Positions 6,255-13,870 of a stretch of 14,855 nt of DNA are shown in pieces. Origin of the DNA: Gallionellaceae bacterium (lineage in GTDB: Bacteria > Pseudomonadota > Gammaproteobacteria > Burkholderiales > Gallionellaceae); the NCBI GenBank assembly GCA_947445045.1, contig CANFCA010000002.1, positions 1 to 14,855 on the forward strand, in the 5' to 3' direction. The position numbers and the translations under genes were made by a program. The notes under the pieces were generated by a model, which had not been told where the DNA came from, made no database searches, and saw only the letters and a program-made list of their open reading frames with translations. Numbering within the stretch: position 1 is the stretch's first letter; the number at the start of each line of letters is the position of its first letter.

Positions 6255-7335
6255 TTTTTACCTTTGCCAAAATACGTAAGTCATTGCCCACTTGCCGCAC
6301 ATCTTGCCACTGCAATTCGACACGCAGATCCAGTCGGTTCAACTCACCCAATCTCGCCATGCCCCGCGCCATATCACCCAACAATTGCGGTGCGAAATAC
6401 AACACCAACTCATCCACCAACCCTGCGCGCAACAATGCACCATTCAAAATGCTGCCTGCTTCAACCAGCACTTCGTTGATGCCGCGTTGTGCTAAATCTT
6501 TAAGCATCGCGGGTAAATCAACTTGTCCGTTTTGATTGGGTAATACTACGACGGTTACGCCATGCTTTTCCAACGCGGTGCGTTTGTTTTCATCCTGCGT
6601 GGCGGTATAAATCAACACGCCACCCGATAAAATCTTAGCGGTAAGCGGTATGCGTAACTGGCTGTCTAGCACCACCCGCAAAGGTTGCCGCGAAGTCTCA
6701 ACATCCCGCACATTCAATTGCGCATCGTCTGCCAAAATTGTATTGATGCCCGTCAGCACGGCACAGGAACGCGCACGCCAATGCTGCACGTCCTGCCGCG
6801 CTGCATCACCCGTAATCCATTGACTGACACCATTCGCCAAAGCGGTGCGACCATCCAAACTCATGGCGATTTTGCTGCGCAGCCACGGTGTGCCACGGGT
6901 CATACGTGCAAAGAATCCGACATTCAATTCGTGTGCGGCGGCTTCCATCAATCCACAATCAACCGCGATGCCAGCGGCTCGTAATTTTGCGATGCCCTTG
7001 TCTGCCACCAGCGGGTTAGGGTCTTGAACTGCTATCACCACACGCGCCACACCCGCCGCAATCAGGGCATCCGTACAGGGAGGCGTTTTGCCCTGATGCG
7101 CGCACGGCTCTAGCGTGACATAAGCAGTTGCGCCACGCGCCGCTTCGCCTGCTTCGCGCAACGCATACACTTCCGCGTGAGGCTCTCCGGCTCGTTGATG
7201 CCAACCGCTGCCGATGACTTTTTCAACTTTAACCAGCACACAGCCAACGCGAGGATTGGGGCTGGCGCTGATCAGACCTTGCTCGGCTAACCTTAACGCC
7301 TGAGCCAACCAAACGCTATCTTGAGTGGTGAACAT
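6247..7335 (-). CDS. ribD: Bifunctional diaminohydroxyphosphoribosylaminopyrimidine deaminase / 5-amino-6-(5-phosphoribosylamino)uracil reductase
   Basis: 362 residues, normal length. It carries out steps two and three of riboflavin synthesis. The N-terminal deaminase (about 1-145) shows PNPRVGCV (26-33), the zinc-binding HAE (53-55), and Cys78 and Cys87 in EPCAHQGKTPPC. The C-terminal NADPH-dependent reductase (about 146-360) shows KIAMSLDGRTA, SQWITG..AR, a WRARSCAVLTGINT segment, LVEAGSILNGALL, and the LYFAPQLLG end motif. No strong ribosome site precedes the ATG. The 163-base spacer to nrdR is largely a REP-like element, so ribD may be less tightly coupled to nrdR-glyA than in relatives. 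It overlaps ribE by 8 bases. Confidence 0.96.
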   Translation of the reverse strand: MFTTQDSVWLAQALRLAEQGLISASPNPRVGCVLVKVEKVIGSGWHQRAGEPHAEVYALREAGEAARGATAYVTLEPCAHQGKTPPCTDALIAAGVARVVIAVQDPNPLVADKGIAKLRAAGIAVDCGLMEAAAHELNVGFFARMTRGTPWLRSKIAMSLDGRTALANGVSQWITGDAARQDVQHWRARSCAVLTGINTILADDAQLNVRDVETSRQPLRVVLDSQLRIPLTAKILSGGVLIYTATQDENKRTALEKHGVTVVVLPNQNGQVDLPAMLKDLAQRGINEVLVEAGSILNGALLRAGLVDELVLYFAPQLLGDMARGMARLGELNRLDLRVELQWQDVRQVGNDLRILAKVKNV

Positions 7336-7361
7336 TTAATTCGAACCCGACAGTTGGCTTG

Positions 7362-7481
7362 CTTCGACTTCGGACACTGCGTGTCCTACGCTCAGTACGA
7401 ACGGCTTTTTGAATAAACTCAACGCACTAGGTAAGTACCCCGTTCGCCCTGAGCGTAGGCGGCTTTTTGCCGAAGTCGAAG
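7362..7481. repeat. REP/BIME-like inverted repeat between nrdR and ribD (family B, copy 1)
   Basis: The left arm 7362-7404 (CTTCGACTTCGG ... CTACGCTCAG ... CGAACGG) is mirrored by the right arm 7440-7481 (CCGTTCG ... CTGAGCGTAG ... CGAAGTCGAAG). Between the conserved blocks of the left arm lies a perfect small hairpin GGACAC-TGC-GTGTCC (7372-7386). The right arm carries a different one (GGC-TTTTT-GCC). The conserved ends match the copies at 12871-12975 and 13693-13856 and the short arm in pmbA. Confidence 0.85.
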
Positions 7482-7498
7482 GGATTCTCATAGCTACT

Positions 7499-7969
7499 CT
7501 ACTTTTTGCTTCGGCGTGGTGACTTGCGCACGGCCTCGACCGCCTCGGTGAAATCGCCCACGTCCTGAAAGCTTTTGTACACCGAGGCAAAACGGATGTA
7601 GGCGACCTTATCAAGCTTGAACAATTCTCGCATGACCATCTCACCAACTTGCCGCGAACCAATTTCACGCTCTCCCGACGCATAAAGTTTTTGCACGATG
7701 TGATCAATAGCTTCATCGACCAACTCGGCTGAAACCGGGCGTTTATGTAGCGCACGGCTAAAGCTAATACGCAATTTTTCTTCATCGAACTCGCTGCGCA
7801 TACCATTTTGTTTGACCACCTGCGGCATACGCAACTCCACCTTTTCATAGGTGGTGAAACGTTTATCACACGACAAACAGCGACGACGACGACGTATGCT
7901 ATCGCCGTCGTCGCTTTCGCGGGTATCGACTACTTGGGTGTCAGGCCCTTTGCAAAATGGGCATTTCAT
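7499..7969 (-). CDS. nrdR: Transcriptional repressor NrdR
   Basis: 156 residues, typical length. NrdR senses ATP/dATP and represses ribonucleotide reductase operons. The N-terminal zinc ribbon has CPFC (Cys3, Cys6) and CLSC (Cys31, Cys34), followed by the basic run RRRRR and KRFTTYE. The ATP-cone occupies about 49-139, with [16 protein letters not shown] near its start and [13 protein letters not shown] near its end. It starts 10 bases after glyA without a clear ribosome site, so it is probably read from the glyA mRNA. No NrdR operator pair was noticed in the window, as expected since nrd genes are elsewhere. Confidence 0.97.
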   Translation of the reverse strand: MKCPFCKGPDTQVVDTRESDDGDSIRRRRRCLSCDKRFTTYEKVELRMPQVVKQNGMRSEFDEEKLRISFSRALHKRPVSAELVDEAIDHIVQKLYASGEREIGSRQVGEMVMRELFKLDKVAYIRFASVYKSFQDVGDFTEAVEAVRKSPRRSKK

Positions 7970-7979
7970 AGAAGCTTGC

Positions 7980-9227
7980 TTACGCGGTGTAAACCGGGAA
8001 TTGTGTGGTCAACTTTTTCACTTCGCCGACCACGCGCGCAATCACCGCATCATCATTCGGTGCATCCAACACATCGGCAATGAGATGTGCAAGTTTTAAT
8101 GCTTCTATTTCTGTGAATCCGCGTGTCGTCATGGCAGGGCTGCCGATACGAATGCCGCTGGTGACAAAAGGCTTTTGCGGGTCATTCGGGATCGCATTTT
8201 TGTTCACGGTGATGTGCGCACGTCCCAACGCGGCTTCTGCATCTTTGCCTGTGATTTGCTTGGCTTGCAAATCAACCAAGAATACATGGCTATCGGTACG
8301 ACCTGACACGATACGCAAACCGCGCTCTTGCAACACTTTCGCCATCACACGTGCGTTGTCAATCACTTGCTTTTGGTAAACCTTAAATTCTTTGCTGGCA
8401 GCCTCTTTGAACGCCACCGCTTTTGCCGCAATCACATGCATCAACGGGCCGCCTTGCAACTGCGGGAAGATGGCGGAGTTAAGGGCTTTTTCGTGTTCCG
8501 CTTTTGCCAAAATCAATCCGCCACGCGGGCCGCGCAAGGTCTTGTGTGTGGTGGTCGTAACAAAGTCTGCGATGCCAACGGGGTTAGGATACAAACCAGC
8601 CGCCACCAAGCCCGCGTAGTGCGCCATGTCCACAAACAGATAGGCACCGACGCTATCGGCGATAGCACGGAAACGCTTCCAGTCAATCACCAAAGAATAG
8701 GCTGATGCTCCCGCCACGATCATCTTGGGTTTATGCTCGTTAGCCAAAGCCTGTACTTGGTCGCAATCAATCTCTTCTTTGGCGTTCAAACCATATTGAA
8801 TGGCGTTATACAACTTACCGCTGATATTCACTGATGCGCCATGAGTCAAATGACCGCCATGCGCGAGGGACATACCGAGAATGGTGTCGCCCGGCTTGAG
8901 CACGGAAACATACACTGCCTGATTGGCTTGCGAACCAGAATGCGGCTGCACGTTGGCGTACTCCGCACCGAACAATGCCTTGGCGCGGTCGATTGCCAAC
9001 TGCTCAGCCACGTCTACATACTCACAACCGCCGTAATAACGCTTGCCCGGATAACCTTCGGCGTACTTATTGGTCAGCTTGGTGCCTTGCGCTTCCATCA
9101 CCGCAGTGCTGGTGTAGTTTTCCGAGGCGATCAACTCGATGTGATCTTCCTGACGGCGATTTTCGTTTTGAATAGCGACCCACAACTCTGGATCGGAAAT
9201 AGCGATAGTGTTTTTGCTGGAGAACAT
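7980..9227 (-). CDS. glyA: Serine hydroxymethyltransferase
   Basis: 415 residues, standard length. It is a PLP enzyme interconverting serine plus tetrahydrofolate with glycine plus 5,10-methylene-tetrahydrofolate, the main one-carbon source. Visible motifs are [10 protein letters not shown] (31-40), [15 protein letters not shown] (58-72), QPHSGSQAN (94-102), [14 protein letters not shown] (198-211) and the PLP site [14 protein letters not shown] (224-237), with the Schiff-base lysine at 229 as in E. coli. The C-terminal [14 protein letters not shown] is intact. The start has a TAGGA ribosome site. It is the first gene of the minus-strand unit, with nrdR 10 bases downstream. Confidence 0.98.
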   Translation of the reverse strand: MFSSKNTIAISDPELWVAIQNENRRQEDHIELIASENYTSTAVMEAQGTKLTNKYAEGYPGKRYYGGCEYVDVAEQLAIDRAKALFGAEYANVQPHSGSQANQAVYVSVLKPGDTILGMSLAHGGHLTHGASVNISGKLYNAIQYGLNAKEEIDCDQVQALANEHKPKMIVAGASAYSLVIDWKRFRAIADSVGAYLFVDMAHYAGLVAAGLYPNPVGIADFVTTTTHKTLRGPRGGLILAKAEHEKALNSAIFPQLQGGPLMHVIAAKAVAFKEAASKEFKVYQKQVIDNARVMAKVLQERGLRIVSGRTDSHVFLVDLQAKQITGKDAEAALGRAHITVNKNAIPNDPQKPFVTSGIRIGSPAMTTRGFTEIEALKLAHLIADVLDAPNDDAVIARVVGEVKKLTTQFPVYTA

Positions 9228-9267
9228 AGCGACGATTCCTAAAGGATTGAAAACTGGAAAGGCGCGG

Positions 9268-9273
9268 ATTCTA
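9268..9273 (-). promoter_or_regulatory. Candidate -10 box for glyA
   Basis: TAGAAT on the minus strand, 41 bases before the glyA ATG, lies in the only sizeable spacer (9228-9332) upstream of the gene. The surrounding ATGGTAGAATC is identical to the sequence before ribBX. The -35 region is weak (TTTTCC at 17 bases). Nothing resembling a strong terminator for the upstream fecR-like gene was seen in this spacer. Confidence 0.4.
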
Positions 9274-9332
9274 CCATGTTGAGGTGTACGGGAAAAACTA
9301 GCCTACACTTATCGGAAAGGTGCCAAGTACAT

Positions 9333-10676
9333 TTACTTCACGTCCAAATCTACCAAGTTGCTCCATTCGCCAACATGCTTTTGATCCAAGGCACGCACCC
9401 TCATGAAGTAATGACCCGGCATCGGTGTTGGCACGGTTAGTTGTGTGCCTTGTGAAATTTGAGTAATCCAAGGCAGCATGAAGTCCTCTGAACTCGCCAC
9501 TTGCAGCTCATATTGCAGCTTCGCTTCGCCTTGCCAATTGACGATAATTTGGTCACCTTGTTCGAAGGTCGGTGGATTGAGCACCACCAACGGCAATGCC
9601 TTGGAAGGCAGGGCAGGTTTTGGCGGTGGTTCAAATGTTAAAGCGTGAGAAGTGGATCGCGACCACTTAACCGACAAGGCAGCCTTGCCTTCCATACCTT
9701 GCAGTCCTTGTTTGTCCACGGCGCGCAAGCGTAACCAATAGTGACCTTCTCCCAAACCAGCGATGTTAATCACACTGGTTGTCGATTTCACGGGTAAAAC
9801 AAGCTGTTCAAAGCCTTCATCATTGGCGACTTCACCGCGATAGCCTTCTGCACCGCTCAACTCAAGCATAGTGAAAGTAACTGATGTTGGCGAGAATACG
9901 GCATCAAGTGCGGGAAACTTTGGTTGGGGCAATAGCGGAATCACTTTCATCGAATGCACGCCATCCGCCACCGACCCCTGCATACCCGTCAATTCCAAAT
10001 GCTGAGTCATTTTTTCAGCATCAAAGGCGACCTGCCCTTCTTCAATTTCAGCCAGCGTGTTGTCACCTTCTTGCCCCATACGGAAATGTGTACCCCGCAC
10101 GCCAATAGTCGCGTTCTTGGATTGAATGTGCAACGGTGCTTGCCCCAACGGATACTTCTTTTTGAAAACTTCGATACGACCTGTAACTAATCTAAAAACA
10201 GCAGTGAAGAAGTTGCCTTGCTGCTTTTTCTCTAGCTGCTTGGCCGCCACATTGGATTTTTCCAGCACATTCATCGTTGAGCCATCGGGCAAACTCAATC
10301 GCACACTGCCGCCTGCTGGCGTTTCCAAGGTCGCACCCGTTGGCACGGCATCGCCCACTTTTACTGCATGTCCATTCAGCGTTACCACACCCGTCAACGA
10401 TTCAACATGCGCTTCAGCGGGAACATTTTTCAGCCAAGCCAACTGCATCCGCAACATTTGTCCGGGGGTAATCAGATTGGAGTTTTTGAGTTTGTTATAG
10501 CGAGACACTTCATTCCAGCGGGCGGGCGAGTCCAATAATTCTCTGGAGAGCTTGCCAAGATTATCGCCTTGCTTAACTTGATAAATATAGTCTGCACTGG
10601 CAGGGACGGCCTCCGCAAAAGCCACACTATTAAAGGCACACAGCGCAATCAATATTCCCGCTAAATTCAACTTCAT
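9333..10676 (-). CDS. Exported LysM / FecR-domain protein with C-terminal fibronectin-like repeats
   Basis: 447 residues from the chosen ATG. The signal peptide covers 1-21 (hydrophobic core LAGILIALCAF, likely cut at AFA|EA). A LysM domain (about 30-77, YQVKQGDNLGKLSRELL ... ITPGQMLRM) should bind peptidoglycan glycan strands. A FecR domain (about 90-205) shows SLTGVV, VRLSLPDGSTMNV and IQSKNATIGVRGTHFR. The remaining part (about 255-447) holds two similar beta-rich units, with GHYWLRLRAVDKQGLQG (311-327) echoed by GHYFMRVRALDQKHVGEW (421-438), suggesting fibronectin-III-like repeats. A periplasmic or wall-bound structural or sensory role is inferred. There is no transmembrane segment after the signal, so it is not a classical FecR anti-sigma factor. 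It lies 21 bases after pmbA, so probably in the same operon. Confidence 0.85.
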   Translation of the reverse strand: MKLNLAGILIALCAFNSVAFAEAVPASADYIYQVKQGDNLGKLSRELLDSPARWNEVSRYNKLKNSNLITPGQMLRMQLAWLKNVPAEAHVESLTGVVTLNGHAVKVGDAVPTGATLETPAGGSVRLSLPDGSTMNVLEKSNVAAKQLEKKQQGNFFTAVFRLVTGRIEVFKKKYPLGQAPLHIQSKNATIGVRGTHFRMGQEGDNTLAEIEEGQVAFDAEKMTQHLELTGMQGSVADGVHSMKVIPLLPQPKFPALDAVFSPTSVTFTMLELSGAEGYRGEVANDEGFEQLVLPVKSTTSVINIAGLGEGHYWLRLRAVDKQGLQGMEGKAALSVKWSRSTSHALTFEPPPKPALPSKALPLVVLNPPTFEQGDQIIVNWQGEAKLQYELQVASSEDFMLPWITQISQGTQLTVPTPMPGHYFMRVRALDQKHVGEWSNLVDLDVK

Positions 10677-10681
10677 CTCGG

Positions 10682-10689
10682 CTCCCTTT
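10682..10689 (-). promoter_or_regulatory. Ribosome binding site deciding the start of the LysM/FecR protein
   Basis: AAAGGGAG lies 5 bases before ATG 10676-10674, and the signal peptide follows directly. The frame is open to an earlier start codon at 10694, but that would place this site inside the coding region and put a polar stretch before the signal. Confidence 0.75.
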
Positions 10690-10697
10690 GCCAAATT

Positions 10698-12074
10698 TTA
10701 ACGTCCCGCAACCGTCATGCCCTCAACCAAAATAGACCCACTCTGTCTCGACCCTGCCACCAGCACATCGTTGCCCACCGCGACAATGTTGCGATACATG
10801 TCCTTGAGATTGCCCGCGATGGTGATCTCTTGCACGTGATATTGAATCTCACCATTCTCAACCCAGAAGCCTGCCGCGCCGCGCGAGTAGTCGCCCGTCA
10901 CGCCATTCACCCCCTGCCCCATCAACTCGGTCACCACTAGGCCGCGCGACATAGTTTTTACCAACCCAGCAAAATCCAATTCGCCTGATTGCAAAATTAA
11001 ATTATGGTTGCCGCCTGCATTACCCGTGGTGCTGAGTCCCAGCTTGCGCGCCGCATAACTGCCGAGGAAATAACCGCGCAGCACGCCATCTTCAACGATA
11101 GTACGGCGTTGTACTTGCACGCCCTCATCATCGAATGGACTGGAAGCCAAGCCGCGAGGGATGTCTGGAATATCCTGAATGTTGATGTGTGGTGCGAAGA
11201 TTTGCTGATTCATCTTATCCAGCAAAAAAGAAGATTTGCGATACAAGCTACCGCCACTCACCGCGCCAACAAAATGCCCCAACAAACTGGCGGCAATCGA
11301 TGCTTCAAATATCACTGGCACTTGCATGGTGTCCAATTGACGGGCTTTCAAGCGACGCACGGTGCGCTCGGCGGCGATGCGGCCGATTTGCTTCACTTCG
11401 ACAATCTCTCTGGCATTCCGCGCCACGCTGTACCAATAATCGCGCTCCATCGCATCGTCTTTACCCGCGATCACGGCGCAACTCACGCTATGGCGCGACG
11501 TGGGATAGCCGCCAATAAAGCCCAAGCTATTCGCCGTGATAAATTGCGCTTCATGCACGTTCACCGTCGCCCCTTCCGAATTGCTGATGCGTTTATCGGT
11601 ATCCAACGCGGCTTGCTCACACTCTTGCGCTAATGCAATCGCATCCTCCACGGGCAATACCCACGGGTGATACAAGTCGAGGTCAATATGCTTGCGCGCC
11701 AATTTATCCGCATCGGGCAAACCGGAACAATCATCTTTCGCGGTGTAACGCGCAATCGACAACGCCGCATCCACCGTATCGCGTATCGCCTGTGACGAAA
11801 AATCCGAGGTGCTGGCATTGCCGCGCTGCTGACCAATATAAACGGTGATGCCTAGTCCTTTATCACGGTTGTATTCGATGGTCTCCACCTCACCATGCCG
11901 CACCGTCACGGCCTGCCCAAACCCTTCCGAAACCTCGGCAGAAGCAGCCGTTGCACCGCGCTGCTTGGCATACGCCAGCATATCTTGTGCAATGTGGCGC
12001 AATGCTGCATCGGTGTGAGAGAACCTGTCCTGAGCGGAGTCGAAGGGACGTGAGTGATGTGCTAAGGCTTTCAT
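10698..12074 (-). CDS. pmbA: Metalloprotease subunit PmbA (TldE)
   Basis: 458 residues (E. coli 450). PmbA/TldE pairs with TldD in a cytoplasmic protease that trims peptides such as microcin B17 precursor and CcdA; the zinc site is in TldD, not here. It aligns along its length with E. coli PmbA, for instance GEVETIEYNRDKGLGITVY (about 61-79), FVGAVSGGSLYRKSSFLLDK, GLASSPFDDEGV, VVTELMGQGVNGVTGDYSRG, AAGFWVENGEIQY and EITIAGNLKDMYRNIV. Residues 9-17 (RPFDSAQDR) come from a short REP-like arm (12027-12048), so the extreme N-terminus is not ancestral. No clear ribosome site precedes the ATG; the next ATG (residue 32) would cut into the conserved domain. It is divergent from darP, as in E. coli. 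Confidence 0.93.
   Translation of the reverse strand: MKALAHHSRPFDSAQDRFSHTDAALRHIAQDMLAYAKQRGATAASAEVSEGFGQAVTVRHGEVETIEYNRDKGLGITVYIGQQRGNASTSDFSSQAIRDTVDAALSIARYTAKDDCSGLPDADKLARKHIDLDLYHPWVLPVEDAIALAQECEQAALDTDKRISNSEGATVNVHEAQFITANSLGFIGGYPTSRHSVSCAVIAGKDDAMERDYWYSVARNAREIVEVKQIGRIAAERTVRRLKARQLDTMQVPVIFEASIAASLLGHFVGAVSGGSLYRKSSFLLDKMNQQIFAPHINIQDIPDIPRGLASSPFDDEGVQVQRRTIVEDGVLRGYFLGSYAARKLGLSTTGNAGGNHNLILQSGELDFAGLVKTMSRGLVVTELMGQGVNGVTGDYSRGAAGFWVENGEIQYHVQEITIAGNLKDMYRNIVAVGNDVLVAGSRQSGSILVEGMTVAGR
12027..12048. repeat. Short REP-like arm in frame within the pmbA 5' end (family B)
   Basis: GTCCTGAGCGGAGTCGAAGG corresponds to one arm of the intergenic family B elements (CCTGAGCG...GTCGAAGG) without the inner hairpin. 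Read on the minus strand it gives RPFDSAQDR. CTCAC occurs on both sides, a possible but weak sign of target duplication. Confidence 0.7.
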
Positions 12075-12103
12075 AAGCAGAGGGATAATTGATGAAAGGC
12101 GTT

Positions 12104-12109
12104 ATCATA
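12104..12109 (-). promoter_or_regulatory. Possible -10 box for pmbA
   Basis: TATGAT on the minus strand lies 29 bases before the pmbA ATG in the 78-base divergent spacer with darP. The -35 at 17 bases (CCTAAC) is poor. The plus strand of the same bases (TATCAT) could serve darP instead. This is a weak call. Confidence 0.22.
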
Positions 12110-12152
12110 GCAGCATCGCCATTATCGTTAGGCATCCACCAGATTACCGATT

Positions 12153-12839
12153 ATGAATACACGCAATAAAAACCCCAACGAAAACGAGCCACTTATCATT
12201 CATCTCAGCGATGACGACGAGGATGATTATGAAGATGACGAGGAGTTCGACGACGGCGAAGTAGAAATCATCCGCCCCAATGCACCCAAAGCACCTAGCC
12301 AAATCACGCGTGGACGTGGCTTGCGCAATCAAGTTGTTGTCGCCGAAGACGAAGAAGAGCTGCCGCCGAGCAAGACCAAGATAAAGAAGCAGATGCATGA
12401 GTTGCGTGATCTCGGCAAAGAGCTAACTGAGTTGGGCAAGGATCAACTCGCGCAACTCGACATCCCGGAAAATCTGCACGATGCGATACGCGAGTTTAAG
12501 AACCTCAACAAATTCGGTGCGATACGCCGCCAGCTGCAATACATCGGCAAGCTGATGCGTCACGTGGAAACCGCGCCCATCATTGCCAAGCTAGATGCGT
12601 GGAAGGGAAAGTCGCAGCATCACATCGCCTATATGCACCAATTGGAACGCTGGCGCGACCGATTGTTGGAGAACGATAGCGCGCTGACTGAGCTGCTCGC
12701 GGCACATCCCGAAGCCGATGGACAACGTTTGCGCACGCTGATACGCAACGCGCAAAAAGAAATTGAAGCCAGCAAGCCGCCAAAGAATTTCCGCGAGATT
12801 TTTCAGGTGCTGCGCGAAATTATTCCTGAGCCAACATAA
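12153..12839 (+). CDS. darP: Dual-action ribosomal maturation protein DarP (DUF615, YjgA)
   Basis: 228 residues. DarP/YjgA associates with 50S ribosomal precursors and helps late large-subunit assembly. The conserved part (about 70-228) matches the family: PPSKTKIKKQMHELRDLG, the FGAIRRQLQYIGKLMR segment, HQLERWRDRLLENDSAL, and near the C-terminus ADGQRLRTLIRNAQKE and ASKPPKNFREIFQVLRE. The N-terminus is longer than in E. coli (183 residues) and includes a dense acidic tract (about 19-38, mostly Asp/Glu), then a basic linker. The start lacks a clear ribosome site. It is divergent from pmbA across a 78-base spacer, the same pairing as yjgA-pmbA in E. coli. Confidence 0.94.
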   Translation: MNTRNKNPNENEPLIIHLSDDDEDDYEDDEEFDDGEVEIIRPNAPKAPSQITRGRGLRNQVVVAEDEEELPPSKTKIKKQMHELRDLGKELTELGKDQLAQLDIPENLHDAIREFKNLNKFGAIRRQLQYIGKLMRHVETAPIIAKLDAWKGKSQHHIAYMHQLERWRDRLLENDSALTELLAAHPEADGQRLRTLIRNAQKEIEASKPPKNFREIFQVLREIIPEPT

Positions 12840-12870
12840 GCAATGAAGACAGTAAAAACGATGAGATACT

Positions 12871-12975
12871 CTTCGACTTCGTGCTACGCACTACGCTCAG
12901 AGCGAACGGGGGAGTGTTATTCATAAAGACCGTTCGTACTGAGCGTAGCGGCAGTTTTTTGCCGCGAAGTCGAAG
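12871..12975. repeat. REP/BIME-like inverted repeat between darP and the esterase gene (family B, copy 2)
   Basis: The left arm begins CTTCGACTTCG (12871) and ends CTACGCTCAGAGCGAACGG (12909). The right arm starts CCGTTCGTACTGAGCGTAG (12930) and ends CGAAGTCGAAG (12975). Inner hairpins differ from copy 1: GTGC-TAC-GCAC in the left arm, and GCGGCA/TGCCGC around a T-rich loop (12948-12965) in the right arm. The element occupies most of the spacer, so it may also stop or stabilise darP transcripts. Confidence 0.85.
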
Positions 12976-13001
12976 CAAACCAATTACAAAATAAACCTGA
13001 C

Positions 13002-13667
13002 ATGGCTCTTCTACCACATATCACTTTCGACACAGGCAAAAACCCCCAGCACAGCATCATCTGGCTACATGGCTTGGGTGCGGATGGCGAGGACTTTGCG
13101 CCGATTGCGCAACAGATTAAGTTGCCCGTTACGGTGCGCTATATTTTTCCGCACGCGCCGATGCGCCCCGTCACCATCAACGGTGGATTTGTGATGCGTG
13201 CTTGGTATGACATCGTTGAACCCAACATCAGCGGGCGGCAAGATGCCGAAGGGATTCGCACCTCACAAAGCAAAGTTGAAGCACTAATCGCGCAGGAAGT
13301 GGCGCGCGGCGTTGCGCAGCGCAATATCTTCCTAGCGGGATTTTCACAAGGTGGCGTGGTGGTGCTGCACACCGCATTGCGCCAAGCTGTGCCGCTTGGC
13401 GGCGTGCTGGCACTTTCCACTTACTTACCGCTCGGTGAGCAAACCAAAACTGAAATGTGCGCCGAAACGAAATCCACGCCGATTTTTCTGGCGCATGGTC
13501 GTAGCGACAGCGTGATTCCTTTTGCGGTGGGAGAAAAATCGAAAGATGCTTTACTCGCGCTAGGGTGTGATGTGGATTGGCATGAATACAATATGCAGCA
13601 TTCGGTTTGCGAGCAAGAGATCAGCGATATTGCGGCTTGGTTGAAGTTTAAGATTCAAGCTGGGTAA
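13002..13667 (+). CDS. Carboxylesterase / phospholipase family alpha/beta hydrolase
   Basis: 221 residues, typical of the small carboxylesterase family (PF02230, relatives of Pseudomonas EstB and eukaryotic acyl-protein thioesterases). It hydrolyses short-chain esters; the natural substrate is unknown. The oxyanion-hole region WLHGLGADGEDF (21-32), nucleophile Ser115 in GFSQGG, Asp169 in HGRSDSVIP and His200 in YNMQHSVC complete the catalytic triad. RAWYDI (66-71) is also a family block. There is no signal peptide, so it is cytoplasmic. The ribosome site is weak. A 6-bp hairpin (TAACCT/AGGTTA, 13665-13682) includes the stop codon but lacks a T-run. REP-like elements flank the gene on both sides. 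Confidence 0.93.
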   Translation: MALLPHITFDTGKNPQHSIIWLHGLGADGEDFAPIAQQIKLPVTVRYIFPHAPMRPVTINGGFVMRAWYDIVEPNISGRQDAEGIRTSQSKVEALIAQEVARGVAQRNIFLAGFSQGGVVVLHTALRQAVPLGGVLALSTYLPLGEQTKTEMCAETKSTPIFLAHGRSDSVIPFAVGEKSKDALLALGCDVDWHEYNMQHSVCEQEISDIAAWLKFKIQAG

Positions 13668-13692
13668 CCTAACGCAAGGTTAACAATCCTCC

Positions 13693-13856
13693 CTTCGACT
13701 TCGGCGATAACCCCGCCTACGCTCAGGGCGGACGGGGTGGAGGTTGCATTTAGGGATAGCAAAAACCGTTCGTCCTGATAACCAATGACTTGGGAGCTTG
13801 CTGCCTTAGTCAGATGGCTAGTAGTTACATCATCGTAACGAAGTGACGTCGAAGGA
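13693..13856. repeat. REP/BIME-like element with a split right arm (family B, copy 3)
   Basis: The left arm 13693-13735 keeps CTTCGACTTCGG, an inner palindrome (GGCG...CCGCC) and CCTACGCTCAG. The right arm starts normally (CCGTTCGTCCTGA, 13766-13778), but its end (GTCGAAGGA) appears only at 13848-13856. The 69 bases between them (13779-13847) are unrelated and contain their own imperfect hairpin, TGACT...AGTCA around GGGAGCTTGCTGCC. Either a nested insertion or a rearrangement produced this. It occupies most of the 203-base spacer between the esterase and the PilZ-like gene. Confidence 0.7.
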
Positions 13857-13870
13857 ATGGAATGACGAAC

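Noticed and set aside
9285..9332. Terminator for the LysM/FecR gene
   Set aside because: Only a 5-bp AAGTA/TACTT pairing near the stop codon and a short T-run without a G/C stem are visible, which is too weak to call.
11004..11633. Plus-strand open frame opposite pmbA (209 residues)
   Set aside because: It is antisense to a strongly conserved gene, with no recognisable motifs or start signals.
7362..13856. CRISPR array from the repeated TTCGACTTCG motifs
   Set aside because: Copies are kilobases apart, inverted and of variable length, with no regular spacers and no cas genes.
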